Shown: positions 25,616 to 35,050, counted from the stretch's first letter. The stretch: 64,000 bases of DNA from Candidatus Lachnocurva vaginae (GCA_011082265.1 CP049781.1:1054001-1118000), one strand, 5' to 3'. Notes: generated from the letters alone by a model not told the origin. Numbers and translations are program-made.

Positions 25616-26104
25616 ATGGAAATTGAACGTAAATTTTTAATAAAAAATCTTCCCATTGACATAAATTCTTACCCTCATTATGACATAGAGCAAGGATATA
25701 TATTAACAAATCCCGTTCTTAGAGTAAGAAAAGCAAATGACAAATATGTCTTTACATATAAGTCAAAAGGTATGCTTTCTCACGAAGAAATCAATGTACC
25801 TATTGAAAGGGAAGCTTATGATAAGCTTCTTAAAAAAATTGAAGGAAAATTAATAATGAAAACCAGATACAAGATTCCTTTAAAAGATATTTTATCTGAA
25901 GATGAAGCTAAGATTGACATATCATCTCTATTTTTAGAGCTTGATTTTTTTAAAAATGTTTACGACAACGGCAAAGCACTAATTCTTGCAGAAATTGAAT
26001 TTCCGACAGAAGAAATTGCAAATAAGTTCTGTGCTCCTTCATTTTTTTCTCTCGATGTAACATTTGATAAAAAATATCACAACAATAATATGATTAATAA
26101 CTGA
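25616..26104 (+). CDS. CYTH-domain (triphosphate tunnel) protein
   Basis: This 162-residue protein opens with the defining MEIERKFLI (ExExK) motif and continues with the Arg/Lys-rich beta strands of the triphosphate tunnel metalloenzyme fold (LRVRKANDKYVFTYKSKG, KTRYKIPL) and a late ILAEIEFPTEE. Bacterial CYTH proteins hydrolyse inorganic triphosphate or nucleoside triphosphates, or bind polyphosphate; the substrate here is not determined. It overlaps nothing and has a purine-rich AAAAAGAAAGAAAAAA leader as a weak ribosome-binding site. Confidence 0.85.
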   Translation: MEIERKFLIKNLPIDINSYPHYDIEQGYILTNPVLRVRKANDKYVFTYKSKGMLSHEEINVPIEREAYDKLLKKIEGKLIMKTRYKIPLKDILSEDEAKIDISSLFLELDFFKNVYDNGKALILAEIEFPTEEIANKFCAPSFFSLDVTFDKKYHNNNMINN

Positions 26105-26117
26105 TTTTTTAGATTTT

Positions 26118-26735
26118 TTATCTTAACCTATTACTAATCCTTTCGGATTCGTACTTTGCTTTGGTATGTATAGCATATTTTAGCTCCATAAATCTTTGAT
26201 CCAATTCCCCATCATCAATTACTATATCAAGAGAAGCTGCAATATTATCAATCATTCCATCTGTTATAAATGATTTCATTTCATCTAAAATCAAAAGTTT
26301 TTTCTCCAAATCATTTTCATCCAAAAATTTAATCATATATTCATAAGATTTATTCTGCTCTTCTTCTTTTTTATCTGTCGATACCCCCTTTTTATCTATT
26401 GATACTTCCTTTTTATCTATCGGTACTTCCCTTTTATCTATCGATACTCCCTTTTTATCTATTGATACTTCTTTTTTTCCTATCGATAAATTTTTATTTT
26501 CCTGTAAAACTAAAGAAAATCTATATTTATATTTTACTTCCGGATATTTATTATGATCAACTTCACTTATAAACATATCGTAAGGCCTTGCATAAAAAGA
26601 GAAATCTCCATATAGAGCCTGATATATAACAAGTTTTTCTTTAGTTTCCGATTGAGTTGCTACACAAATCACCTGATATAAATTATTTTTAAAGTGACGA
26701 TAAATTTCTCCCGGCTTAGGATTTCCTTGTGACAT
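26118..26735 (-). CDS. DUF1653 protein with an in-frame 7-residue repeat
   Basis: The N-terminal 70 residues match DUF1653 (KPGEIYRHFKNNLYQV, YQALYGDFSFYARPYDMF), a small domain of unknown function. A Lys/Asp-rich linker follows with about six copies of the heptad (K)KEVSID, then a helical C-terminal tail of about 80 residues. I start at the ATG at 26735 (205 residues, MSQGNPKPGE). The frame is open to a TTG at 26771, but the extra residues precede the domain and lack a better ribosome-binding site. It is convergent with the CYTH gene, 13 bases apart. Confidence 0.75.
   Translation of the reverse strand: MSQGNPKPGEIYRHFKNNLYQVICVATQSETKEKLVIYQALYGDFSFYARPYDMFISEVDHNKYPEVKYKYRFSLVLQENKNLSIGKKEVSIDKKGVSIDKREVPIDKKEVSIDKKGVSTDKKEEEQNKSYEYMIKFLDENDLEKKLLILDEMKSFITDGMIDNIAASLDIVIDDGELDQRFMELKYAIHTKAKYESERISNRLR
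26368..26493. repeat. 21-bp tandem repeat inside the DUF1653 gene
   Basis: There are six units of 21 bp (TTTTTATCTATTGATACTTCC-like on the plus strand; boundaries 26368, 26389, 26410, 26431, 26452, 26473). The last is degenerate. Copy number changes would keep the reading frame. Confidence 0.9.
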
Positions 26736-26957
26736 TATTTTTCTCTCTTTCTTACCAACATTTTTCTGCAATTGATCTAAGTCTACAGTTCGTAAGACTT
26801 AATATTTATTTTTAATAAATATTATACATAACTAAATCAGTCCATATATTCTACAAATTGTATGATATAATTATCTTTGCATAATGAAATAATTATTATG
26901 TCTTGCATTAACAAATAAAATTATTGTATACCTATTTATTGAAGAAGGAAGGTTATT

Positions 26958-27200
26958 ATGATTGAACCTATTGATTTACTAAGTACAAATTTTTATTCTC
27001 TTTCTCCTTATTTTGGAAGCTGTGATAAGCTAAATTTTAAGCTTGAAAAGTCTGAAGATAAATTTCTTCTTACGACTTGGAAAGGTCCTTTTAATTTTGA
27101 AACTACAAAAGAAGAGAAAAGTACCAAGACTTTTCCATTCAATAATGATGAAATAAAAAACATTTGTGATTATATAATAAAAGAATCACAACTTATATAG
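26958..27200 (+). CDS. Small hypothetical protein
   Basis: The 80-residue ORF is preceded by GAAGAAGGAAGG, a good Shine-Dalgarno 6 bases before the ATG. The product has an aromatic N-terminal half (NFYSLSPYFGSCDKLNFKLE), a Trp-Lys-Gly-Pro strand pair and a helical C-terminus. It looks like a small soluble alpha/beta protein. I recognise no family. It stops 4 bases before the convergent SGNH gene, and the spacing and start signal favour a real gene. Confidence 0.6.
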   Translation: MIEPIDLLSTNFYSLSPYFGSCDKLNFKLEKSEDKFLLTTWKGPFNFETTKEEKSTKTFPFNNDEIKNICDYIIKESQLI

Positions 27201-27204
27201 AATC

Positions 27205-27903
27205 TTATTCAAGTTTTAAAAGCCCATCTTCTATTAAATTATATATCATCCTATATGTCTTATTTGTATAATGAAGCCCATCCGTCGACTCGAAACCATT
27301 CTTTTCCATCTGACTGTATGTATCTATATAATCATATCCTGCATCCTGTAATTTTGTGTTAAATTTTTTAATCTGCGTATTATTTACAGTAGCATAATCC
27401 TTTACAGGATTTACAGAAACTAATATAAGCTGAATAGTTTCATCATTTCTTGTAAGTCTTTTATATTCTTCCAAATAATTTTTTATATTTTGAATATCAT
27501 TAACTCCAAGACATACAACATATCTCCATTTCGTAAGAGCCGTATTTTCTTTTCTTATATCATCGCATTTCTTAAGTGCATTATTTTTAAACCAGAAATA
27601 ACCTTGTCCTATTTTTGCAACGCAAAATTCTCTGTCATGACTTTCTATATCAACTTCATCATCCATTCCTACAAATCTACTATCGCCTATAAATATAGTC
27701 CCTACAGTTTCGTCATCCTTAGTAAAGGAATTCTTACTTTTTTTAGTTACATTATTCTCCTCTTTTGCACTTACATGAGGAAATAATGTTCCTCCATTAT
27801 ACTTAATACCCATAATAATTGTTGCTATTAAAACCGATATGGAAAAAAGTAATACTACAAGCGACAAAATAAAATCTGCATATTTTCTCATACGATATAA
27901 CAA
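27205..27903 (-). CDS. Membrane-anchored SGNH/GDSL hydrolase
   Basis: This 232-residue protein has one N-terminal membrane anchor (about 10-32) and an extracellular SGNH domain. Block I is TIFIGDSRFVGM with the catalytic Ser. The VVCLGVNDIQN segment carries the Asn of block III. The catalytic Asp/His are in DGLHYTNKTY. Proteins of this class deacylate cell-envelope lipids or glycans; the substrate is unknown. It is a single-gene unit. Confidence 0.83.
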   Translation of the reverse strand: MLYRMRKYADFILSLVVLLFSISVLIATIIMGIKYNGGTLFPHVSAKEENNVTKKSKNSFTKDDETVGTIFIGDSRFVGMDDEVDIESHDREFCVAKIGQGYFWFKNNALKKCDDIRKENTALTKWRYVVCLGVNDIQNIKNYLEEYKRLTRNDETIQLILVSVNPVKDYATVNNTQIKKFNTKLQDAGYDYIDTYSQMEKNGFESTDGLHYTNKTYRMIYNLIEDGLLKLE

Positions 27904-28044
27904 ATCCTTCTTTTAGTAATATAAACATACTATAACGCAAAAACACAATATACTGCACATATATAGTACAATACAAACTTTACTATAATACAATACAGGT
28001 TTTTATTATACTCTTTTTTTCAAAAATATAAAAACTTTATTACG

Positions 28045-29292
28045 TTATTTTAACAAAATTTCTACATTTCTGTCTGAATGCTCAATCTGCCTCGAAAATA
28101 TCCTAGCTCTTTCCTCCATGATAGGCATATCTACTACTTTATCTTCTTTAAAAAGCACGCTTTCTCCTAAAAGCAGAAGTAAAATTCTAAGGCACCTTCT
28201 TATAAATGATAATGTTCTTTTTACAGATTTATGATAAAAAATATCAATTAAATATCTAAATAAAAGATATGAAATAAATCTTTCAAGTGAACAATTTAAA
28301 AATGAATCATCCTTTGAGCCTTCAAAAGTAAAATCATCCTTTGAGCCTTCAAAAGTAGAATCATCCTTTGAACTTTTAAAAGTAGAATCATCCTTTACGC
28401 CTTTAAAAGGAAAATCATCACTAGAATCTTTATAATGTAAATCTTTCAAAAGAAGATTTTTTATATTTAAAGACACTTCTTTTTTATTTTGATTTATACT
28501 GTCCATATATTTTTTCCATAAAGGATTTACGACTTCCATTGTTTTTATATTTGAAAGTATGGATTCATCTTCATAATCTGATGTTATATCAATAAAATCT
28601 TCATAGTCCGGCATATTTTCTTCGTATTCATTAAGAATTAAAAGCATAATATTTTTCCATAAGTCTGTTACATTTTCTTTATTATACTGAATTATATCAA
28701 AGCATTTTTCTCGAACGGAAAATAATTTTAAAAGACATTTTAATTCATTTTTATCCATACCGGACTCTTCAATTTCCGCTTTAAATTGCCTATCATTTTT
28801 AGGATTTTTCCCATGTCCGAACGGATCTTCTCCGAAAAGTCCGTCATCTTCTTCATTATCTTCTTTTATATATTCCGTAATATATTTTATACTACCTTTT
28901 TTCGAGAAAAATATTCTTGCTGCTTCGGGACACGAAAGCGTAAGATCTACCTGTTCATATATCGGAGTATCTGCATAAAATCTTGGATATTCAGTACAAG
29001 TTACGGATAGTCCACCCTCACCTAAAGCTAAGATTATATCGCAAAGATTATCTTTATTTAAAAAGGGACAGCGTTTCTTTTTATCAAGTTCAAAATAATA
29101 TCCTCCGCTCTCACCTCTTAATTTTTCCCTTAATTTTTTCCCGATAGGAAGAGGCATACTCTTATATACTTGTGCAGTTTCATCGTCAATATCAACCATC
29201 CAGCCTGCACAGCATGTATCGCTGCATTTATTTCCTATACATGAAAATTCGCTATAATAATCAGGATATGTATATCTCATACCTTTCTCCAA
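28045..29292 (-). CDS. fliB: FliB-family lysine N-methylase (flagellin methylation candidate)
   Basis: The N-terminus has the FliB cysteine cluster: SEFSCIGNKCSDTCCAGW, then RCPFLN, LCDII and TCTEYPRF, suggesting an Fe-S cluster. FliB methylates surface lysines of flagellin in Salmonella and relatives. At 415 residues the length is typical. Between about residues 290 and 335 is a low-complexity insert of four 9-residue repeats (DDSTFEGSK type) not expected in the family. A flagellin gene lies at the right edge of the window (63733), about 34 kb away. The ATG at 29292 is preceded by a weak GGAGAAAG-like site. Confidence 0.8.
   Translation of the reverse strand: MEKGMRYTYPDYYSEFSCIGNKCSDTCCAGWMVDIDDETAQVYKSMPLPIGKKLREKLRGESGGYYFELDKKKRCPFLNKDNLCDIILALGEGGLSVTCTEYPRFYADTPIYEQVDLTLSCPEAARIFFSKKGSIKYITEYIKEDNEEDDGLFGEDPFGHGKNPKNDRQFKAEIEESGMDKNELKCLLKLFSVREKCFDIIQYNKENVTDLWKNIMLLILNEYEENMPDYEDFIDITSDYEDESILSNIKTMEVVNPLWKKYMDSINQNKKEVSLNIKNLLLKDLHYKDSSDDFPFKGVKDDSTFKSSKDDSTFEGSKDDFTFEGSKDDSFLNCSLERFISYLLFRYLIDIFYHKSVKRTLSFIRRCLRILLLLLGESVLFKEDKVVDMPIMEERARIFSRQIEHSDRNVEILLK
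28305..28418. repeat. 27-bp tandem repeat inside fliB
   Basis: Units start at 28305, 28332, 28359 and 28386, with a partial fifth at 28413. Each is AATCATCCTTTGAGCCTTC plus eight further bases, encoding nine residues in frame. The first three are nearly identical. Confidence 0.9.
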
Positions 29293-29389
29293 CCTTAGTA
29301 AAAGACCGAAAAAATAACAAAATCAGCAAAAAAAATAACAAAGATAGTAAAAATAGCAAAATATAATAAATATTAATAAAAGATAATAA

Positions 29390-29419
29390 AAGAAGCCTTG
29401 CAAGATTACAAGACTTCTT
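29390..29419 (-). terminator. Terminator after tRNA-Leu
   Basis: AAGAAGCCTTG / CAAGACTTCTT (29390-29400 and 29409-29419) forms a hairpin with one G-T pair, two bases past the tRNA 3' end on the minus strand, followed by TTTTATT. Confidence 0.8.
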
Positions 29420-29421
29420 CA

Positions 29422-29505
29422 TGCGGATAACAGGAGTTGAACCTGCACGGGGGTTACCCACCAGAACCTAAATCTGGCGCGTCTGCCAATTCCGCCATAT
29501 CCGCA
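29422..29505 (-). tRNA. tRNA-Leu (anticodon UAG, reads CUA/CUN)
   Basis: This 84-nt class II tRNA has a 7-bp acceptor stem (TGCGGAT / ATCCGCA) and a D-arm with GGCAGACGC. The anticodon stem CCAGA/TCTGG has loop TTTAGGT (anticodon TAG). A long variable arm and the GGTTCAACTCC T-arm follow. CCA is not encoded. Confidence 0.95.
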
Positions 29506-29603
29506 AAAAATATAGTATAAACATGCACAAAATAATATAATGTAAAACAAATAAAAAATCAACAGTTAATTTTATTTGTTCAATTGATATTTTGATCAGA
29601 TCT

Positions 29604-30221
29604 TCAATTATTTTCTTTAAACCATTCTTCTATATACTTTGAAAGCGGATCTATAATTTTTTTAATTTCTGTGTGGGAAGTATTAATCATAAGATCGGCA
29701 CCTTCCTTATCTCCCCATCTGTAACTTGATATTATATCATGACTCTCAGATCTGGCATTATCTATCTTTTTAATCTTTTTAATAAGCTCTTTATCTGTAA
29801 GATTTTCATCTTCAGGAGCTCTTTCTCTACATCTTTGAAGTCTTGATTCCATTGTAGCATAAACAAATATTTTAAAAGGATTAAAATCCTCCAAAATCGT
29901 ATCTGCAGCTCTTCCTACTATTACAGCATTGCCTTTGGATGCAATCCCTTTTAAGACCTCGCTTTGAAAAGCAATAAGACTCTGATTAGGAGATTCCATA
30001 AAAGGCATATATGAAAATGTATGGTTAAATGTGATAGGATAATTTCTCCAGTAACCATCTTCAACAGTTTTTTCTATATAATTTACATCAAGCTTACTTT
30101 TTTCAGATATAGCTTTTATAATTTCTCTATCATAATATGCAAATCCGAGTTTTTCAGCAAGACGCTTCCCTACTTCTCTACCTCCGCTTCCGAACTCTCT
30201 GTTGATTGTTACTATTTTCAT
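29604..30221 (-). CDS. Cytidylate kinase-like family protein
   Basis: This 205-residue P-loop protein begins IVTINREFGSGGREVGKRLAEKLG, the degenerate P-loop of the cytidylate kinase-like family (PF13189-type). It continues with AYYDREII and an AVIVGRAADTIL strand. LID-like Arg residues (RLQRCRERAP) are present. Function in the family is unproven; (d)CMP phosphorylation is possible but this is not the canonical Cmk. It lies 10 bases after the acyltransferase-like gene. Confidence 0.82.
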   Translation of the reverse strand: MKIVTINREFGSGGREVGKRLAEKLGFAYYDREIIKAISEKSKLDVNYIEKTVEDGYWRNYPITFNHTFSYMPFMESPNQSLIAFQSEVLKGIASKGNAVIVGRAADTILEDFNPFKIFVYATMESRLQRCRERAPEDENLTDKELIKKIKKIDNARSESHDIISSYRWGDKEGADLMINTSHTEIKKIIDPLSKYIEEWFKENN

Positions 30222-30230
30222 GCTCTCCTC

Positions 30231-30905
30231 CTATTCGATTATTTTTTTTACAATATTGTCTTTATCTTTATAGATTGAGTCAGCTTCTATAACTCCTCTT
30301 ACGGATGAAAGAGGATATATATTCGTATTCTTTCCTATAACGGTTCCAGGATTTAATACGCTGTTACAACCGATTTCTACATGATCTCCCAAAATCGCAC
30401 CGACTTTTTTTAAATTAGTCTCAATCTTTTCTCCATTTTTATTCTTTATAACAACATTTTTCTTGTCTGATTTAATATTTGATGTAATAGAACCTGCACC
30501 CATATGAGAAAACTCTCCTAAAATTGAATCTCCTACATAATTATAGTGAGGCACCTGAACATTATTAAATAAAATTACATTCTTAAGCTCTGTAGAATTT
30601 CCTACAACTGTATTCTTTCCTACAATAGCATTTCCTCTTATGAAAGCACACTGTCTTACCTCTGCATTTTCGTCTATTATAAGAGGTCCATGTAAATATG
30701 CACTATCAAAGACTTTAGAAGACTTAGCTATCCAAATATCATCTCCTATTTTTTCAAACTTATCCTTTGAAAGACTCTCCCCCAGCTTTTTTATAAAATT
30801 GCTTATCAAAGGAAGAAGCTCCCAAGGATAATCTTTTTCTAAAAATAAGTCTTTTGCTATCGTCTTATCAATATCAAATAAATTTTTTATCTTACAATTT
30901 TCCAT
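30231..30905 (-). CDS. Left-handed beta-helix (GlmU C-terminal-like) nucleotidyl/acyltransferase-family protein
   Basis: The 224-residue protein has an N-terminal helical region (about 1-60) and then hexapeptide repeats forming a left-handed beta helix (LIIDENAEVRQCAFIRGNAIVGKNTVVGNS, written here only as a 60-130 block, with GDHVEIGCNSVLNPGTVIG later). It resembles the acetyltransferase half of GlmU without the pyrophosphorylase domain. The substrate is unknown; a sugar-nucleotide N-acyltransfer is the family expectation. It lies 24 bases downstream of topB in a compact minus-strand run. Confidence 0.75.
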   Translation of the reverse strand: MENCKIKNLFDIDKTIAKDLFLEKDYPWELLPLISNFIKKLGESLSKDKFEKIGDDIWIAKSSKVFDSAYLHGPLIIDENAEVRQCAFIRGNAIVGKNTVVGNSTELKNVILFNNVQVPHYNYVGDSILGEFSHMGAGSITSNIKSDKKNVVIKNKNGEKIETNLKKVGAILGDHVEIGCNSVLNPGTVIGKNTNIYPLSSVRGVIEADSIYKDKDNIVKKIIE

Positions 30906-30929
30906 AGCTCTATCCCCTATATCATATTT

Positions 30930-32909
30930 CTATTTTTTATAGTATATCTCATTTTTATTAAATAGTGCATCGATATTTTTACTAACTCTCACATTTTTTA
31001 GAATTGTCGTTCTATCACCTACGAAAGATGTAAGCTTTTTCATATATTCTTCCTCAGATATCTCGCCTTTTTCCACCATCGAAAGTCCCTTTTCCCAACT
31101 TGCTGTAAATTCCGCATTAAGAAGAGATTTTATCGACACATTTACAATATCATAAATAATTTCTCCTTCAAGAGTCGGTGTTAAAACTTGTGTTTTTTTA
31201 TTAAGAGAAATATAATGCTTTTCAACAAGTTTTTGAAGAATTCCCGCTCTTGTAGCACTGGTTCCGATTCCCTGACTTTTTATCATTTCTCTAAGTGATT
31301 CATCTTCAATAAGTTGGCCTGCATTTTCCATTGCTAAAATTATAGAACCTGAATTATATCTTTTAGGGGGAGCTGTTTCTCCTTCTTTTATACTAAAATC
31401 TGACAAATTAACTTTCTGCCCCTTCTTTAAGCTTGAAATCAGATCAAATGATACTAAAGACTCACTATTTTGTTCCCCTTTTGCATTTTTTAATATTCTT
31501 TTATATCCTAGATCTTTTACAGATTTTTCTGACACGAAAAACTGCTCATTTTTTACATCAATTGTAATAGATACCTTATTATAAATAGCAGGTGGTAAAA
31601 ATATAGCCAAAAATCTTCTAACAATAAGTTCATATATATTTTTTCCAAGAGGAGTTAAACCATTTATTGCTCTTAAGCCCTGTCCTGTCGGTATCAGTGC
31701 ATAGTGATCTGTTATCTTTTTATCATTTACATACTTACTCTTAATAATTTTAGTATATGTTTTCTTTCCTAAAATATAATCTGTATATGGCTTAAATGCT
31801 GTTAAATTAGATAAGCCTCTAATATTTTTATCAATCTCCTTTGCAACTGCTGTAGATAATACTCTTGCATCCGTTCTAGGGTATGTAACAAGCTTTTTTT
31901 CATAAAGCATCTGAATATTATTTAATGTTTCATCCGGACTTATCTTAAAAAGTTTTGAGCATTCATTTTGAATTTCCGCAAGATTATATAAAAGTGGCGG
32001 ATTCTGTTTTTCAGTCTTTTTAGATAAGGAGCTTATTAAAGCTATTTTATTATCTTCCTCATTTTCTATATATGCTATAAGCTCTTTTGCTCTTTCTTTT
32101 TCTTTAAATCCATTATCTTTATAAAGGTATGGAGAATTATAATAATGAGACTTTTCATTTACCTTCCATTCTCCTGAAAGATATGATTTTTCTTCACTTT
32201 TTAGCTTAATATTACAATAAACTTTGTAAAATGAAGTTTTTTTAAAATCCCTTATTTCACGTTCTCTTCTTACGACCATACCAAGAACACAAGTCATTAC
32301 ACGCCCGACCGCAATTGAATAGTATTTTTTATTTAAAAATGACGCTATATAGTTTCCGAATTTAAGGGATAAAACTCTTGAAAAATTAATTCCCATAAGA
32401 TAATCCTCTTTCGCTCTTAAATAAGCTGCTGAAGATAAATTATCATATTCGCTCTCAGGAAGTGCCTCTTTTATGCCTCTTTTTATTTCGTCCACAGTCT
32501 GAGAATCAATCCAAACTCTTTTTTCATTTTTTCCTTCAACCTTTGACATTTCTTTAATAAGTCTATATATATATTCTCCCTCTCTCCCCGAGTCTGTACA
32601 TACATAAATTGTATCTACATCATCTCTCTTCATAAGGGATGAAACTATATCATACTGATTTTTTGAGCCGGGAATAACTTCATATAAAAATTTGTTAGGC
32701 AAAAAAGGAAGCGTATTAAGCTTCCATTTTTTTAAATTCATATCATATTTTTCCGGATAACTCATAGTAACAAGATGTCCTACACACCATGTAATTACAA
32801 GACTTTTACTTTCCATATATCCATTATATTTTTTCATTTTTTCAGAAAAAACCTTTGCAAATTCTCTTGCAACACTCGGTTTTTCTGTAATAAATAGTTT
32901 TTTCTTCAT
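30930..32909 (-). CDS. topB: DNA topoisomerase III (type IA)
   Basis: This 659-residue type IA topoisomerase has an N-terminal TOPRIM domain (FITEKPSVAREFAKVF, CTDSGREGEYIYRL with the acidic triad region). The active-site tyrosine is in LVTYPRTDARVLS, and the late GIGTSATRAGILQKL segment is present. The length and the absence of C-terminal zinc fingers fit TopB, which decatenates DNA, rather than TopA. Many Firmicutes carry extra TopB copies on mobile elements, but nothing here suggests an element boundary. The start overlaps the stop of the upstream ATPase by one base. Confidence 0.93.
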   Translation of the reverse strand: MKKKLFITEKPSVAREFAKVFSEKMKKYNGYMESKSLVITWCVGHLVTMSYPEKYDMNLKKWKLNTLPFLPNKFLYEVIPGSKNQYDIVSSLMKRDDVDTIYVCTDSGREGEYIYRLIKEMSKVEGKNEKRVWIDSQTVDEIKRGIKEALPESEYDNLSSAAYLRAKEDYLMGINFSRVLSLKFGNYIASFLNKKYYSIAVGRVMTCVLGMVVRREREIRDFKKTSFYKVYCNIKLKSEEKSYLSGEWKVNEKSHYYNSPYLYKDNGFKEKERAKELIAYIENEEDNKIALISSLSKKTEKQNPPLLYNLAEIQNECSKLFKISPDETLNNIQMLYEKKLVTYPRTDARVLSTAVAKEIDKNIRGLSNLTAFKPYTDYILGKKTYTKIIKSKYVNDKKITDHYALIPTGQGLRAINGLTPLGKNIYELIVRRFLAIFLPPAIYNKVSITIDVKNEQFFVSEKSVKDLGYKRILKNAKGEQNSESLVSFDLISSLKKGQKVNLSDFSIKEGETAPPKRYNSGSIILAMENAGQLIEDESLREMIKSQGIGTSATRAGILQKLVEKHYISLNKKTQVLTPTLEGEIIYDIVNVSIKSLLNAEFTASWEKGLSMVEKGEISEEEYMKKLTSFVGDRTTILKNVRVSKNIDALFNKNEIYYKK

Positions 32910-34276
32910 TACAATTCTTTCATATCAATAAGGTAGAGTTCATTCTTTTTATCTTTCGATAAATTTTTAAGCTCATCCGAAAAATCGGTAGTGGAAAATA
33001 AATATACAGATTTTGGTTTAAGCCTTGCTTCTTTTGATAGTAAAATTAGCTTATCATATGCTTCTTTCTGCATTTTATTATCTTCCCAATGGCAAGAAAC
33101 AATGACATTTTCTCTAATATCATTTTGGCAAACTATATCAATAGTTCCATTCTTTCCTATCCAAGTTCCCATCTTTTCTACCTTAATAGGCATTTTCCCC
33201 ATCATATTCATAAGGAAAATATATTCACCACAAACCTTAACAAAAGTCTGTTTCATAAAGTCATAAAGATTATCTTTTATATATTTATCATAGAATTTAT
33301 CCTCTTTCATAATATTAAGCTTTGATAAATTCGGATAAATAAATGTGAAATAAAAATTAAGGAAATTATTTGAAATTCGATATATTCCCTTCTTTGCATT
33401 ATCCCATCCACCACTATCAAAAGAAACAATCTTTTTTACAACGTCAAATTCCGTAAGATTTTTTAAGTATACTAAAATTTTTGCTCTTGAAAATTCTGTA
33501 TCCTTAAAAATATCATTAAGCTTATGATTTCCCTTCGCAATAGAATAAAGTATCGTATTATAAGATGAAAGCTCTCTAAGTTCCTGATGCAAAAATCTCT
33601 CAGCTTCATGTCGTAAAAGTCCATCTTTATTAAGTAAAAGTTTTATAACATTATCTTTTGTCGATAAATTCTCATCCCATTTTTCAATATAAGAATAAGC
33701 TCCTCCTATTATCGAATATGTTGCTACAGCATCAATTACTGAAAACTTTGGAAATGTTCTTACCATTTCAAGAAAAGAAACATAAGAAAGCTTTATCTTT
33801 TCATCTATCTCTTTAAAAATCTTATGATTTATAAATTCTTTTTCATTAAAAACTTTTACTGTCCCTGAGACTGAAAGAAGGAACATAACCCTATTTTTAA
33901 ATATATCGCTTTCATATAAAGTTACGATAAAATCAAGAAATTCCTTCTGATCTTTTATCATATTTTGAAAATTATCAAGAACTATAATCATTTTATTTCT
34001 CGGATAAAACCTTATTTTATTAAGTAATTCCTGATAATCGCATTCTCCTATATTTATGTGAAAATAATCATTAAACTCTTTTATAAAAATTTTTTTCTGT
34101 TCCTTAGGAGAAATATTTCTTGCATCGTAATAGAAATATTCTTTATCGCTAAGGAAATTTTTAATAAAAGAATCTTTTCCCGAATCAATATTTCCATATA
34201 AAAGCGTTATATTATTTTTATCTTCTCTATATAATTGTTCCAGTTTTTTTTGCTCTGTCGTATATACTTTTAACAT
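32909..34276 (-). CDS. AAA ATPase of the DUF234 type
   Basis: The 455-residue protein combines an N-terminal P-loop ATPase (about 20-230: Walker A-like LLYGNIDSGKDSFIK, Walker B MIIVLDNFQNM), a winged-helix middle (about 245-310) and a C-terminal DUF234 region (about 330-450, restriction-nuclease-like fold with TIDIVCQND and VSCHWED). The Walker A reads GKD instead of GKS/GKT, which may weaken Mg2+ binding. The family is frequent in archaea and anaerobes and its role is unknown. It is translationally coupled to topB (1-base overlap), which suggests a role in DNA transactions. Confidence 0.75.
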   Translation of the reverse strand: MLKVYTTEQKKLEQLYREDKNNITLLYGNIDSGKDSFIKNFLSDKEYFYYDARNISPKEQKKIFIKEFNDYFHINIGECDYQELLNKIRFYPRNKMIIVLDNFQNMIKDQKEFLDFIVTLYESDIFKNRVMFLLSVSGTVKVFNEKEFINHKIFKEIDEKIKLSYVSFLEMVRTFPKFSVIDAVATYSIIGGAYSYIEKWDENLSTKDNVIKLLLNKDGLLRHEAERFLHQELRELSSYNTILYSIAKGNHKLNDIFKDTEFSRAKILVYLKNLTEFDVVKKIVSFDSGGWDNAKKGIYRISNNFLNFYFTFIYPNLSKLNIMKEDKFYDKYIKDNLYDFMKQTFVKVCGEYIFLMNMMGKMPIKVEKMGTWIGKNGTIDIVCQNDIRENVIVSCHWEDNKMQKEAYDKLILLSKEARLKPKSVYLFSTTDFSDELKNLSKDKKNELYLIDMKEL

Positions 34277-34334
34277 TACCTTCTCCTATAGCTTTAAGAG
34301 AATTTTTACTCACCAAATTCTTTTGTCTTGTTAA

Positions 34335-35003
34335 TTATGTTATTATTTCTCCGTTAAGAAGAGCCTCTTCTTTCATCCTTCTTTTCTCATCTATCTCAAA
34401 CTTTGAAAAAATACATCCGCAATAGTTTTGCCTATATAAATCATACTTTCTAGAAAGCTCTATAGACCTTTGAAATCCTCCTTTTCGTCTAAATTCTGAA
34501 GGAATCCAGGTAACTCCATATTTTTGTGAAACACTTTTCCCGATTCTATTTATAAGTTCAACATTTTTAAGAGGACTTATTGTAAGAGTTGTCGTGCAAT
34601 ATTTAATTCCAAGTTCCCTAGCTTTCTTTGCAGCTTCGGAAAGTCTCATATGGAAACATAAACTACACCTTTTCCCGCCTTCCGGCTCTCCTTCAAAAAA
34701 TTTTACCGCCTCTTTGTATGCTTCATTATCATAATCTCCTACAACAAAATCAACCGGATTTTTAAGCTCCATTTTATTTAGCAATTTTTCAAGTTCCTTT
34801 ACTCTTTTATCATATTCCTTTTTCGGTTCAATATTTGGATTATAGTAAAAATCTGTTATCCGAAAATATTGAGTCATATACTCAAGTACATAACTACTGC
34901 ACGGAGCACAACAACTATGTATGAGGATATGAGGAATAAGATTTTGCTCTTTAAACTGTTCTATCATTTCATCAAGTTTTTTTTGATAATTTACTCTATT
35001 CAT
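34335..35003 (-). CDS. queH: Epoxyqueuosine reductase QueH
   Basis: QueH performs the last step of queuosine synthesis in tRNA, reducing epoxyqueuosine, and is the non-homologous alternative to QueG. The 222-residue protein has the diagnostic vicinal cysteines HSCCAPCSSY (Cys31, Cys32, Cys35) and later GKRCSLCFHMRL and YCGCIFS, the Fe-S and metal ligands. No preQ1 riboswitch or other que gene lies nearby. The gene is followed by the ATPase-topB pair. Confidence 0.92.
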   Translation of the reverse strand: MNRVNYQKKLDEMIEQFKEQNLIPHILIHSCCAPCSSYVLEYMTQYFRITDFYYNPNIEPKKEYDKRVKELEKLLNKMELKNPVDFVVGDYDNEAYKEAVKFFEGEPEGGKRCSLCFHMRLSEAAKKARELGIKYCTTTLTISPLKNVELINRIGKSVSQKYGVTWIPSEFRRKGGFQRSIELSRKYDLYRQNYCGCIFSKFEIDEKRRMKEEALLNGEIIT

Positions 35004-35050
35004 ATCTTTTAATTAATTTTATTATTCCTTTTTTTATCTTTTTTATATTG

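Noticed and set aside
26736..26771. TTG start extending the DUF1653 protein by 12 residues
   Set aside because: The added residues precede the domain, and the internal ATG is preferred on start codon and domain limits.
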